Of a DNA stretch of 64,000 bases, positions 23,214 through 33,363 are shown in pieces. This DNA is from Madurella fahalii (lineage: Eukaryota > Ascomycota > Sordariomycetes > Sordariales). The notes beneath the pieces were generated by a model, which did no database searches, was not told the origin of the DNA, and worked only from the letters and a program-made list of their open reading frames with translations. The DNA lies in contig CM056879.1 in the NCBI GenBank assembly GCA_029876055.1, positions 2,852,001-2,916,000 on the forward strand. The letters run 5' to 3'. The position numbers and the translations under genes were made by a program. Position 1 is the stretch's first letter. Each line of letters begins with the position of its first letter.

Positions 23214-24293
23214 TCAGGCACCCCACTCCCCTTCGTCGGCCAGCAGCAACCTCACTCTCGCCCTTTCGCTCCCTTCCTCGCCCAGCTTCCTAGCATCCGT
23301 CAGGCGCAGCCACTTGCCCAACGCCTCCCTCATCTCCTCGACACTCCTCCCCAACACGGCAATCCCCCTATCCGCGCAGGCGAGACGCACCTCATCCGCC
23401 ACCAGCGCGGGTTCCCCACCGGCCTGGACCAGCAGCGCGTCATCAACAGCAAGGAACTTTAACCTCGCCTGTACCTTCGGCGCCAGCACGAACCCCGGCG
23501 TCCAGGAGAAGCTCGACAACCCCAACACCTCGGCCAGCAGCTTCACCTCGGTCCCCTCCTCCAAGTCCCCCGCCTTGCCAACCACGGCCCTGGATCTAGC
23601 CTCCTCCCGCCCCCGCCTCCGCCGCGCCTCCTCCCCCCGCAGCAGCTTGTCCACCTGCTGCGGGATCCGGCAGGTCAGCGGCACCACCCGCGGCACCACC
23701 AGCACCACGAAGGGCGTGAACTCGCCGCATATCAGCAGCATGAGGGCGAAGAGCGGCAGGCGGCGGATGTCGTGGCGCCAGCGCAGGCGGAGGTGCAGGT
23801 CGGAGCGGGTGGAGGGGTCGGGGCGGCGTGCTGGAGTATCGGATTGGGTGGTTGAGGAGGTGGATCTGGACGGGTAGAGGAGGCGCGTGTTGGTGTAGAT
23901 GTGCTTGAGGCCGGTTTTGTAGAAGGTCAGGTAGGCCTTGCCGGTTGCGAAGAGGTGGTTGAAGGTTGTGGTATCGGGTTGGCGGGCCGGCAGAGTGAGG
24001 GGTGGAGGGCGGGTTGTGGACGGGGGGTTGGCGGCGGCAGGGAAGACATCTTGTTCTGCTGGTGTGAACGTTCTTGGTTCCGTTGTGGTGCTGCTGTCGG
24101 TGGGTGTTGGAGCTGGTTGTTGCTGAGCTTGTCGCGGTTCGGGAGTGGCCGCGGAGTAGCTACGCCGAGTTGCCGTCGACGGGAGTCTGCGGCTCGGCGA
24201 AGAGCCGAGGACAGTGGAAATCGGGGCATGGTACTTGAAAAGCGGGCGCGCATTCACGCCTAATGCGCCGCTGACGAGGGTGCTGTGTCTCAT
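23214..24293 (-). CDS. LETM1-like domain protein, probably mitochondrial inner membrane
   Basis: A 359-aa intronless gene. The frame is open further upstream, but the start was placed at MRHSTLVSG because what follows is a typical mitochondrial presequence (Arg/Ser-rich, no acidic residues, ending RRSYSAA near residue 47). After a Pro/Thr-rich linker, the segment GKAYLTFYKTGLKHIYTNTR and then RLRWRHDIRRLPLFALMLLI CGEFTPF with a membrane span matches the LETM1-type core. Proteins of this group act in mitochondrial ion homeostasis or in insertion of mitochondrially made proteins. The C-terminal half is helical and charged. It is shorter than classical LETM1/Mdm38 and lacks EF hands. The exact orthologue is not assigned. 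Confidence 0.75.
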   Translation of the reverse strand: MRHSTLVSGALGVNARPLFKYHAPISTVLGSSPSRRLPSTATRRSYSAATPEPRQAQQQPAPTPTDSSTTTEPRTFTPAEQDVFPAAANPPSTTRPPPLTLPARQPDTTTFNHLFATGKAYLTFYKTGLKHIYTNTRLLYPSRSTSSTTQSDTPARRPDPSTRSDLHLRLRWRHDIRRLPLFALMLLICGEFTPFVVLVVPRVVPLTCRIPQQVDKLLRGEEARRRRGREEARSRAVVGKAGDLEEGTEVKLLAEVLGLSSFSWTPGFVLAPKVQARLKFLAVDDALLVQAGGEPALVADEVRLACADRGIAVLGRSVEEMREALGKWLRLTDARKLGEEGSERARVRLLLADEGEWGA

Positions 24294-24607
24294 CGCATTG
24301 GGTGGTTGCTGTTGCTTTCCGAAGAGACCTTCAAAGAGCGATCGTCCTTCAAAAGTTTGGAGCTGTGGGGCACACAGTTGATCGACATTGCTCCGAGTGC
24401 TTGGCTCGTGCACCCTGAAAAGCCAAGATTGCAGTTCTGCGGCCTTGCCCATCCCACCACAAAGTACAGTACACTCAACGGCAGAGGTTGGATGTGGGGG
24501 CTAACCATAACCCAACCCCGCTGTTGATCTCGAGACCGGCCTCCCGCTTATCCCACAACCATTCGCAAACTGTCTTGTCTCATCCAAGACATCGAGCTCC
24601 TACCAAG
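24294..24607. promoter_or_regulatory. Divergent promoter LETM1-like / RidA
   Basis: Only 314 bp separate the two start codons, so both promoters must be compact or shared. Both products may serve mitochondria. No distinct motif is claimed. Confidence 0.5.
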
Positions 24608-25141
24608 ATGATAGCATCTCCAGAAGCCGTTTTCACAGGCAATGCCCCCAAGCCAATCCCGCAGCTATCACAGGCAGTCAAGTACAATGGCATGGTGTAC
24701 TGCTCAGGATCCCTCGGAATCGACCCCAAGACCTCCAAATTTGTCGAGGGAACTATTCAAGATCGGACGGTACTGGACAAGCCTCTAGATTATCCCGCTT
24801 TGTAGGTATGCTTACGTCGGGAATAGCGTCAAGCGCTCAAGAATTTAGCGGCAGTTCTCGAGGCAGCTGGGAGCAGTCTGAAGAACGTAGTCAAGGTGAA
24901 CGTCTTTTTGACCGACATGAGCAACTTTGGTGCCATGAACGACGTCTACGACGAGTTCTTTGCGTGGCAGCCGAAGCCGGTAAGTTTCGATACCCAGGTT
25001 GCGGCAGGGTCGACTAAAGCTGACGAAGGGCTGATTAAAATTGACTAGTGCCGGACGTGTGTAGCCGTCCATCAGCTGCCGCTTAGCACCGATGTCGAGA
25101 TTGAATGTACTGCATTTGAGAGTGTGAAGGCACGTCTGTAG
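24608..25141 (+). CDS. RidA/YjgF/Mmf1-family enamine-imine deaminase
   Basis: RidA proteins hydrolyse reactive 2-aminoacrylate and related imines made by PLP enzymes such as threonine dehydratase. Yeast Mmf1 does this in mitochondria. Three exons, 24608-24769, 24827-24979 and 25049-25141, give 135 aa, the usual family size. Splices join QDRT to RQALKNLAAVLEAAGSS and QPKP to CRTCVAVHQLPL, with phase-0 introns and GCTTAC/CTGAT-type branches. Family residues are visible: the early GxxYCSGSLGIDP segment, VNVFLTDMSNFGAMNDVYDEFF, the catalytic-pocket Arg in CRTCVAV and the closing VEIECTA. No mitochondrial presequence is seen, so a cytosolic form is possible. Confidence 0.93.
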
Positions 25142-25662
25142 CTATCGCGTGGCGACGGCCGCCTGCATGTTTTGTCATTCTTGCCTGTTCAGCTAGCTCC
25201 TGGGGTTAGAAGACTGGCGCACCAAAAAACGACCATCCACATTCAGTGACGACTCGGTGCTCAGAAACACCCAGGAACACCTAGGATCATTCACGAGATG
25301 GTGAAAGTAAGTTTTTGGCAGTTTCCGTGGGGAACCTGGGCCCCGAGACTTGGCCCGGGCGGAGTACCGCAAAGCCAATCGATAGCGCCTCATCCATCTC
25401 ACACCAGCCCTATCAGCAGCGTCCCAGGCCTGAATGGCTGCATGAAATTGCCGTGTTCCGGCTCCACAAAGGCAGCTGAACTGGCCCTTGAACCCAAAAT
25501 ATTGAAATTCGGCCACAGCCCCTGTTCTGGTTGCTCTTCGTAACTTTCTTCCGTGTTCTACATGGTTTTTGCGGCGCTGCTGGCCACCAGTTGAGATTCA
25601 GGTTGCGCGCGTGGTCAACGCCCTCTCGACTCGCACCAGGTTCCGGGTCTCAAGAAAGCGCA
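25142..25662. promoter_or_regulatory. Upstream region of the ferric-reductase-like gene
   Basis: This 520-bp stretch lies between two plus-strand genes and holds the RidA 3' end and the next promoter. I looked for GATA-type iron-regulator sites and saw none that I would defend. Confidence 0.4.
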
Positions 25663-27543
25663 ATGACCTGGAACTACCACTTCATCGACCTCTCCGAGGC
25701 CGAGAAGCACGGCCGGCGCCAAACACTCAACAGATATGCCCTTTACGCCCAGCTCTCGGCACTGGTCCCTGCCACCGCCGTCTTGTTGTATCGGCTAACA
25801 AAGTGGGCGGTTACTGCGACAGAGTCCCGTAACGGCGACTATGCTGCCGTTCCCAGTTCACCGGTCCGGAAGGTCCGGCGTCACAGCAGCTTGGGGACGT
25901 GGAGCTCACGGCTGCGGAAGGCCCGCTGGTGGCTAGGCGAGGATGTCGTAGCGGCCGGAATGGTTTTCGGACAGCGGGACCGTACGTTTTCCCCTGCCGG
26001 CCTCAGTTAGGAGGCGGTGTCGCCGAAGAGCGCTAGGACTGACACGTCGAGCAGAGTGGATTGTCGGGATTTCATGGGCCGCCTGGCTGCTGATGCTCTC
26101 GGTATTGGAAACAGGGGAGGGTAGGTAGCCCATGTCTACGTCTATGGCCCCAGGATACTAACCGTTACAGACTATCTTCATCTAACAAAACGGTTCGGTG
26201 CTGTTGCAGTGTCTCAGTATCCTCTCCAGTACCTGCTGGCGCTCAAGTCCCTCAACCCGGTAGCCTACCTACTCCGATCATCTCACGAGCAGGTCAACCG
26301 TTGGCACCGAGTACTGGCACGGGTCACGACCGCGCTGCTGTGCCTCCATGTGTCCCTTTATCTGAACTTCTTCGTCCAGAGGGACCGCCTTGATCGGCTA
26401 GGTGATCCTGTCGTAGTTGCTGGGGTTATGGCCTTCCTTTGCCTAAATCTCCTGCTCACGACAGCCCTACGTCCCGTACGCCGGTTCTCATACCGGCTCT
26501 TCTTCATCATCCACCTCATCGTGGGGATCATGATGCCGCTAATGATCATCGCCCATGCAAATCCGTCCAATGTTTTCATGGTCGAAGCCTTGGCCGTCTT
26601 CTTCCTTGACCTGGCCTCACGCAAACTGGACACGGTCACCGGGCATGCAACCGCGGAATCCATTCCGGGCACCAACCTCGTCAAAATCTCGGCCAGCATC
26701 CCCAATTCAAAAGTCAACCGCTTTCGCGGGCATCCCGGATCCCACATTTACCTCAGCATCCCGGCTGCAGCCCGCAAATTCGCCAGTCCCACGTCTATCT
26801 CGCATCTGCTGTTTGAATTCCTGTTCAACCCCTTTACGGTAGCCGACGTGGATAATGAGAACGGGGATCTAACATTAGTGGCCCGCAACAGCGGCGGCCC
26901 TATGACTAAGGCTTTGGGGCGACTCGCTCGCGCAGCGAAGTCAAATAGCCCCAGTGGAACAGACGAGAACAAGATCCCTCTGTCCATCGAAGGGCCGTAC
27001 GGATCGGTCACTAGCTTTCCGCAATTGTGTAGCGAGTTTGACCGCGTGCTGCTCGTTGCAGGCGGCGTTGGCGCCACCTTCACCCTCCCTATCTACCGGT
27101 CCATTATCAGTGAAAATCCCGGTGCGAGAGTGAAGATGGTCTGGGCGATTCGGGACGCAGGTGACGCAACGTGGGCTGTCACGGGGAAGGAAGCTCAGGC
27201 CCTGCTGAAGGACGATAACGTCCATATTTTTCTCACCGGGCGTGTGGTTGAACCGGAGGGCGCGGCCGGAGGCAGTGGTGCGGGAGAGAATGGAGGGAGC
27301 GAGGTGGAAATGAGCGCCATGCACCGGGATCCCCGCCGGGACCAGTACACATCGCAGCACAACCGGAAGCGGCCCGACCTCAAGAGGATTGTGGATGACC
27401 TATTCAAGCACGGCCAGGAGGAGCGGGTTGCTGTACTTGTCTGCGGTCCCAACGAGATGGCCAGAGAGCTGAGGAAGCACGTCGGCGTCTGGGTCAGGAA
27501 AGGTCGGTCGGTTTGGTGGCACAAGGAAGGCTTTGGATTTTAA
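25663..27543 (+). CDS. Ferric-reductase-like transmembrane flavocytochrome
   Basis: A member of the FRE/NADPH-oxidase superfamily, which moves electrons from NAD(P)H through FAD and two haems across a membrane. The exons are 25663-25981, 26055-26120 and 26171-27543 (585 aa). The first acceptor could instead be four bases earlier with a small change of sequence only if frame allows; the chosen join gives RDQWIVGISWAAWLL. Two bis-His haem pairs are visible with 13 residues between partners: WHRVLARVTTALLCLH and IIHLIVGIMMPLMIIAH. The FAD site has the variant HPGSHIYLSIP. GPYGS and GGVGATFTLPIYRS form the NAD(P)H site, with a late CGPNEMARELRKH. The C-terminus is aromatic (WWHKEGFGF). An insertion rich in Gly/Ser lies near residues 500-530. 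Substrate (iron, copper or oxygen) cannot be told from sequence. Confidence 0.88.
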
Positions 27544-27851
27544 ATCAAGTAAATGTGACCACGATAGAACTTGATACGTCAAGCACCTATTGCATTTTGG
27601 GGCCATGTAAGATACCTTACTAACCGAACCTCATGATATCAGCGGCAAATGATTCCATGTCCCTTTATCATCGTGACCTCGTACATGTATGCGAACACAA
27701 ACACCACCCGCATTGCCCTTCCTCATCCCATTCTAAAAGGAGTGATTGCAGAACCAGGGGAACGCCAGACACATTGCAAGCCGTTATCCATACATTCTGC
27801 GCCGCTGCCGCAGAACCACGCACGCACTTAATGCCCAACCCCGCCAGTTCA
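27544..27851. other. Convergent 3' region, ferric-reductase-like / VanZ-like
   Basis: The 308 bp between two stop codons contain only short overlapping ORFs. I see nothing specific in it. Confidence 0.5.
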
Positions 27852-28631
27852 TCAATCCGAGCGCTTCTTGCCTGGATCGCCGTTTGCATCGCTCGTCGTG
27901 GGCACCGAGACGCCCACATCGCCGAGCTCATCCTCATCCCAAACGTCAACAGCGTTCTCGTCCCAGTTATCCACCTCTTCCTCGAGTGTTGTAGCCCGCT
28001 GCCCGTTACTCACGGCCGCACTACTCCCAACAACGCCCTCTTCGTGCTGATCGCCTGAGACCCCACCGCCACTAAGTCCGGGGCCCTCGCCCAGCTCGAG
28101 ATCCTCTTCTCCCACGTCGCCCGCAGCCGGCACGGCCGTGTATTTGCGCAGGCGCTTGCGCTCAAGCATGCGCTTGTGGTACCATGAGCAGAGGCCCAGC
28201 CCAACCAGCGAGCCGACAATATTGGCAACCACGTCCAAGATGTCAAACTCGCGGCCATTGGGCAGAAGCGCCTGCACAAACTCGGAACCGACGCCGAGCC
28301 CCAGAGTACAGACAGTCAGTGTGAGATTCAGGGTGCGGCGGCGGCTCGTGTCGACGACCCAGTAGAAGGCGAGGGTGAGGGCGAAGAAGGTGACGAAGTG
28401 AAGGACCTTGTCGTTCACGACGGCATCGACTTGGAGGGTGCTCAGCCCGGCATAGCCGGCGAGAAGGAGGAGAAGGGCGAAAACGCCTGGTTTTGAGACG
28501 AGAAACGTGTCAGCGAAGCGAAGAGACGGGCAGCAGCTCGAGTTGCGCAAGACTTTGATAGCTTTTCCAAAGCTACCAACGGGTCTAGGGAATCGGGATC
28601 ACACACCTGCAAAGGGAAGCCGTATCCTCAT
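27852..28631 (-). CDS. VanZ-like domain membrane protein
   Basis: A 219-aa protein from two exons, 28631-28607 (25 nt, MRIRLPFA plus one base) and 28486-27852. The 120-nt intron (GTGTGT donor) joins MRIRLPFA to GVFALLLLLAGYAGL, giving a membrane-targeted start. Without it, a false start at 28550 is read. Three or four hydrophobic segments follow. The block DKVLHFVTFFALTLAFYWV and then GSEFVQALLPNGREFDILDVVANIVGSLVGL matches the VanZ-like family (conserved H, E, D and N residues). The family is named after a bacterial teicoplanin-resistance protein; its role in fungi is unknown. The last 90 residues are acidic (DNWDENAVDVWDEDE) and probably cytosolic. Confidence 0.85.
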
Positions 28632-29677
28632 TGTGTACTAACGCTGAGCTTCCTTTGTGCAAAAGACTTGCAAAGCGATGCAAATCAGCGAAAGTTATCT
28701 CGGTTGTTTGTCGTCATTGTAGCGTGCGCGTAACGAGTTGAGACACAATGACGGCCGTTCAGGTTGGCCGGATCAGATCCTCACCAGGCTGCTGCACCCA
28801 CCCGGGAGCCAGCCCCAACAGGCGCCCAAGCGCGGGAACTGTGGCGCATCCAGAGGGGCGGGCTGAACGGGGCTGGGCTGACGGGATGCAGGCTGCGGGT
28901 CTGGGGCAAGGTGGGGCAACTCGAAGCCCAAAAGAACCCTTGGAAGCCTTTCCCTGCGATCCCTGCACCAAAACTCCAAAAGCGAAGACACCAGAGCCGC
29001 ATATTCAAGCCAGCATACCGTTATGGCTTGGACTTTGTAACTATTGATTCGCCCTGGTGCTTTAGACGAACCCATTCTGGGTCCCTGTCGTATGGCTGTT
29101 CAGCGGGCTTCTCGTGCTGTATCCAACCACGAGCTCTTCCTCTCTCAACAGCGAGGAAGAACTCACGTGACTTTGCAAGGCAGACCCCATAGACCAGGGC
29201 AAGTACAAGTACACCGTGGCTGGGTGCGTCACTCAGGCTCTGAATTGAGGGATAAACGACGCAAAACGACGGCAGGCATCTGTATCTGCACGCGGATAAT
29301 TCGCGAAAGCAATTGTGTGCCTGCGCCGAGCGTGTTGCCGGCAAGGCGACAAAGAAGCAGCGTGTTGCGACAAGTTCCCCTTGCGCAAGGCGAGGAAAAG
29401 CAGCGCCCCCCTTGTCCAGAAGCGGCAGAAGCCTTGCTTCCGAACTTGACCTCAGTCCAAACTCGCCCCGAAATCAGCCATTACAGAACTCATCGAGGCA
29501 CCACCACCGCATCTCCGATCGCCGCCAAAATCCACCGACCATCTCTGTCGATGCCGCTCTTTATCCCCATGTGACCTTGACGCTCTGGATTGCCCCGGTG
29601 CCGGCTGAACACGAGCGCATTTCTGGCGCATGGCGACCGAGCGACCACCTTCCCTCTAGCCATTCCGGACCCGGAAA
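28632..29677. promoter_or_regulatory. Divergent promoter region VanZ-like / SPT7
   Basis: This 1.05-kb interval contains several mutually overlapping short ORFs on both strands without recognisable motifs. It should hold both promoters and 5' UTRs. Confidence 0.5.
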
Positions 29678-32600
29678 ATGTCCATCACAAGCGGCCAGTA
29701 TGCCTGGCCATCCGCGTCGGCCAGCCAAATCAACGGCAGCAAGATGCATCATGTTGTGGACGATGGCCTGGCGCCGACGCAGACCCCCAGCGACAATCCG
29801 CTCGCGCTGATGCCTGAGGCATCCGACCTCGACGAGGACCATCGACGCGCCCATTTCGCCGACCTATTTCGTCGGGCCGATGCGAGGCTCTCGCTACTCT
29901 TTAGTGATAACGGCGAATACAACCAAACAGCTGTCGAGACGTTCAAGCGCGCCCCGACCCCGCCCGCGCCCTTGCTCCCCCCGCGACCGACCACACGCCG
30001 ATCCAGGAGCCGCCCCACAAGCGGGCAAAGCGCGTCATCGACGAAGACGACTATGGCGACGACGACGAGGACGGCGACGAAGACGAAGATGAAGACGAAG
30101 GCGCCGCGCGCGGGGCGCAGATGTCCCAGGCCATACAATCCAAACACGCCCAGGCTGCCGCCGCCAGAACCCTGCTTTCGCCATCCAAGTCCGGGAGCTC
30201 CCCGGTTCACTCCGTCCCATCGCCCGGGAAGCAGGGCGATAGACTCCCAGAAGATGGGTCGCACGCACAAGCCAAGTCCTCCGAGGACGCGCGCAAGGAG
30301 CTGGAGGAAGCGCGCAATGCGACAGAGGAGGCCGCCAAGCGAAGCTTCCACACGCTCTTCTACACACTAGAAAACGACCGGACGGCCATGCTCGAGCAAC
30401 AGCAGCTGGAAGAGTCCGAGAAGCAGCTGCAGGCCGAGATGGACAAGACCAATCACAGCCACACGAGCCAGCCGGGACAGAACCACGGCTCGCTCAGCAA
30501 TGCCAACCTCGGCGCATCAAGTCTCACTCTGAAGCACCTCATCGCCAGGATAGACATGAAGCGCGATCAGGTGCGCGCTTCGGATGCCGAACTCCGCTCG
30601 CTCATGAACGAAGTCCGCAAAAACAGGAGCAAGTGGGCAAGCGAGGAGAATGTTGGGCAGGAGGAACTGTACGAAGCGTTGGAGAAGGTGCTCAGCGAGC
30701 TCAAGGCCCACACCGAATACTCGACCCCGTTCCTGAACAGGGTGAACAAGAGGGACGCTCCGGATTATTACAACTGTAAGCTGAATTGATCGCGCCACTT
30801 CTCATCAGTCAGACCTAATGCCGTCGCAGTCATCAAGCAGCCCATGGACCTAGGCACCATGACCAAGAAGCTTAAGGGTCTGCAGTACAAGTCCAAGGCA
30901 GAATTCGTCTACGACCTGAACCTCATCTGGGATAACTGCCTCAAGTATAACCAGGACATGGGCCATCCGCTCCGCCGCATGGCCAATGGCATGAGAAAAG
31001 AGGCCGAGAAGCTCATCCCCCTCATCCCCGACCTAGTCATCAGGCCAAGAGCCGAAGTCGAGGCTGAAGAGCGCCGGAAGCAGAACGGCGGCGAGGACGA
31101 TGCCGGCGACGACAGCGACGACGAGCCGATAATGTCTTCCCGAGGTCGCAAAGCCGGAACAAAAGGAGCCAACAAATCCCGAAAGGCGCCGTCTGACCAG
31201 AAAGAAGGGACCCCAAACGTTGAGCAGAAGCCATTGCTACAACTCAACGGCCTCCTCGCGAAATCCCACAGGGAGAGTTCCGAGGTCGACGGCAGCAACG
31301 GCTTTGCTACTCCTCCGATTGGCGGCTCTCTGACCCCTAGCGGCATGAACGGTCATTCTGGTGTTAGCAATGCCGATGCCATGGACATTGACGGCCCTTC
31401 ACTAAACGGCATGGCCCTTGGCCAAGCGCTCGGCGAGGCGGCAGAGCAGGCCTATGAAGACGAGGAGTACAAAATCTGGAAGCAAGTCACCAAAAAGGAC
31501 CGCGCGCTCATAGCCAAGGAGCGGTACCAGCTGTTTGCTGGCAACAAGCTCAATGTCGATGAGCCCGCCCTTTTACGGAGCAAAGCCGGAATGCGCCGCT
31601 TCCTGAAGTCCAGGAGAGAGGCGGAGGCCCTCGGCGTACTACACGGCCACCACCTCGACGCTTCGGCAGCCGGCTCGAAGGACGGGGCCAAAGCCCCAGA
31701 GACGCTCGCCGAGGGAATGGAGGACGAGGTCGACCGGACGATTCCGGCGTATTATGAACCTCAGACCGTTGTTCCGGATATTGACCCAAAGCTTCAATGG
31801 ATCGAGGACGGCGAAGGGCAAGTCATAAACCAGCATGAGGACATGCTCCGGCTCGTCCCTCCCGGCCACTTCATCTCGCCGCCCAGCCGGCTCGCAAAGA
31901 AGCTCGATGCCAACATACGGCAAATGCAAGAAACCCGCAAGCTATGCTCCAAAATCGGCGTCATCAAACAGATGCAGATCCAGACTCACGTAAGTAACTG
32001 GTCCGTTCTACCGCCCTTGGCATCAGCATTACTGACTTGAACCAGGTGTACACTAATCAATTCCCAAAATACAACCCGGAGCCGTTCCTAGAAGCCGATG
32101 TCGAGCCTCACTTTCTCGCGGGCGAGGGCCCGGTCATGGCTGGCGAGGTCTGCAGGGCCACGCTGCAGCGCGCGGTTGCCAAGATCTTTTACCACGCCGG
32201 CTTCGAGGAGCTACAGCCGTCGGCCCTCGACACCATAACAGACATTGCCGGCGACTACATGCACAAGCTGTTCCGCACCTTCACAACGTACCATGAGGCC
32301 GAGAAGAAGCCGGCCGCAGGCGTTTATGCAGAACGAGGCGCCCGCTTCCAACCCCGCTTCACCCGCGAGGAGGTCATCTTGCACACGCTGGACGAGAACG
32401 GGCACGACGTCGAGTCGCTCGAGAGCTACGCCCGCGACGAGGTGGAAAGACTCAGCAACAAGCTCGGCCAGCTGCACGAGCGCATGAAGGCGCACCTGGC
32501 CGAACTCCTCCGCCCGGCTCTCAACGACGGCGGTGCCGACGGTTCGGGCGCCTTCAACGACGGCAGCGAGCAGTTCATCGGCGGGGACTTTGCCGAGGAG

Positions 32601-33299
32601 CTCGGCGAAGATTTCTTCGGCTTCAAGGCCCTCGGCCTGGACAAGGAGATGGGCCTGGAGATGCTCTCGGTCCCGCTCCACCTCCTACAGTCCCGCGTCC
32701 GCAACCAGTACCAGATGCAGACCCAGACGGCGGGCACCGTCGTCGCCGACCTGCTCGAGGCGCTGCCACCCGCGGAGCCCGTCACCAAGGAGAACATCCA
32801 GGAGCAGATCGGGCTGGTCAAGAACTTCTTCCTAGCCAAGCTCCACGCGAACGGGGACCAGCCGCTGGTCGAAGACGAGGACCTGCCACCTAAGCAGCGC
32901 CGAGCCCGGCCGCGGCTCGGGGCCACCGGCAAGATCGTCTCGCCGCAGAAGAGGCCGGCCAAGGAGCAGATTGCGCTGGCGAAGAAGAAGAAGAAGCTGG
33001 AGAGCGGCGCCGCGCAGGTTACCGAGGGGGTTGCTGCTAAGGTGGGCGCGGGCGGGAACGCGTCGCCTGAGAAAGGGGGCGGGAAGAAGGCAGGTAAGAG
33101 TGCTCCTGGCGCTGGTGCCGCCTCTGGTGCCACTGCGAGTTCGAGCAATCCTGGCCTTCCTGCCCCTGCTGCGGCTGCCCCGGAGAGTCAGGCGGGGGCG
33201 AGCCAGGCGACGGTGACGACGGATAAGGATGAAGGTGTTAGTGGTGGAGGTGGTACAGGTACGGGGATGATGAGTCCAGAGAGTTTGGAGCAGAGATGA
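29678..33299 (+). CDS. SPT7: SAGA complex subunit SPT7 (bromodomain), apparent 1-nt frameshift
   Basis: SPT7 is a scaffold subunit of the SAGA histone acetyltransferase coactivator. Exons are 29678-30775, 30830-31989 and 32046-33299. The bromodomain spans the first intron (PDYYN to FIKQPMDLGTMTKKL) and keeps the acetyl-lysine-binding Asn in CLKYNQD. A histone-fold-like segment follows in exon 3 (RAVAKIFYHAGFEELQPSAL), then a long Lys/Ala-rich tail. Summed exons are one base short of a multiple of three. The N-terminal frame (ADLFRRADARLSLLF) runs to about 29976, and the correct frame resumes from ATDHTPIQEPPHKR at about 29984. A run of six Cs at 29977-29982 lies at the junction. An alternative is an intron at 29933-30006 with a poor GTCGAG donor. 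Otherwise full length, about 1170 aa. Confidence 0.9.
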
Positions 33300-33332
33300 G
33301 GCGATGAGTGCTATGAGAAAGGAGCAGACGGC

Positions 33333-33363
<31 letters not shown>

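Noticed and set aside
27852..28550. Start of the VanZ-like protein at 28550
   Set aside because: The leader it encodes is intron sequence; the microexon at 28631-28607 gives a family-like N-terminus.
29933..30006. Intron to explain the SPT7 frame change
   Set aside because: Phase fits, but the donor GTCGAG is poor, there is no branch site, and the removed segment is coding-like in both frames; kept only as an alternative.
33333..33361. Poly-T as the tail of an inserted retroelement
   Set aside because: No target-site duplication or retroelement body on either side; it lies in the ordinary SPT7 3' flank.
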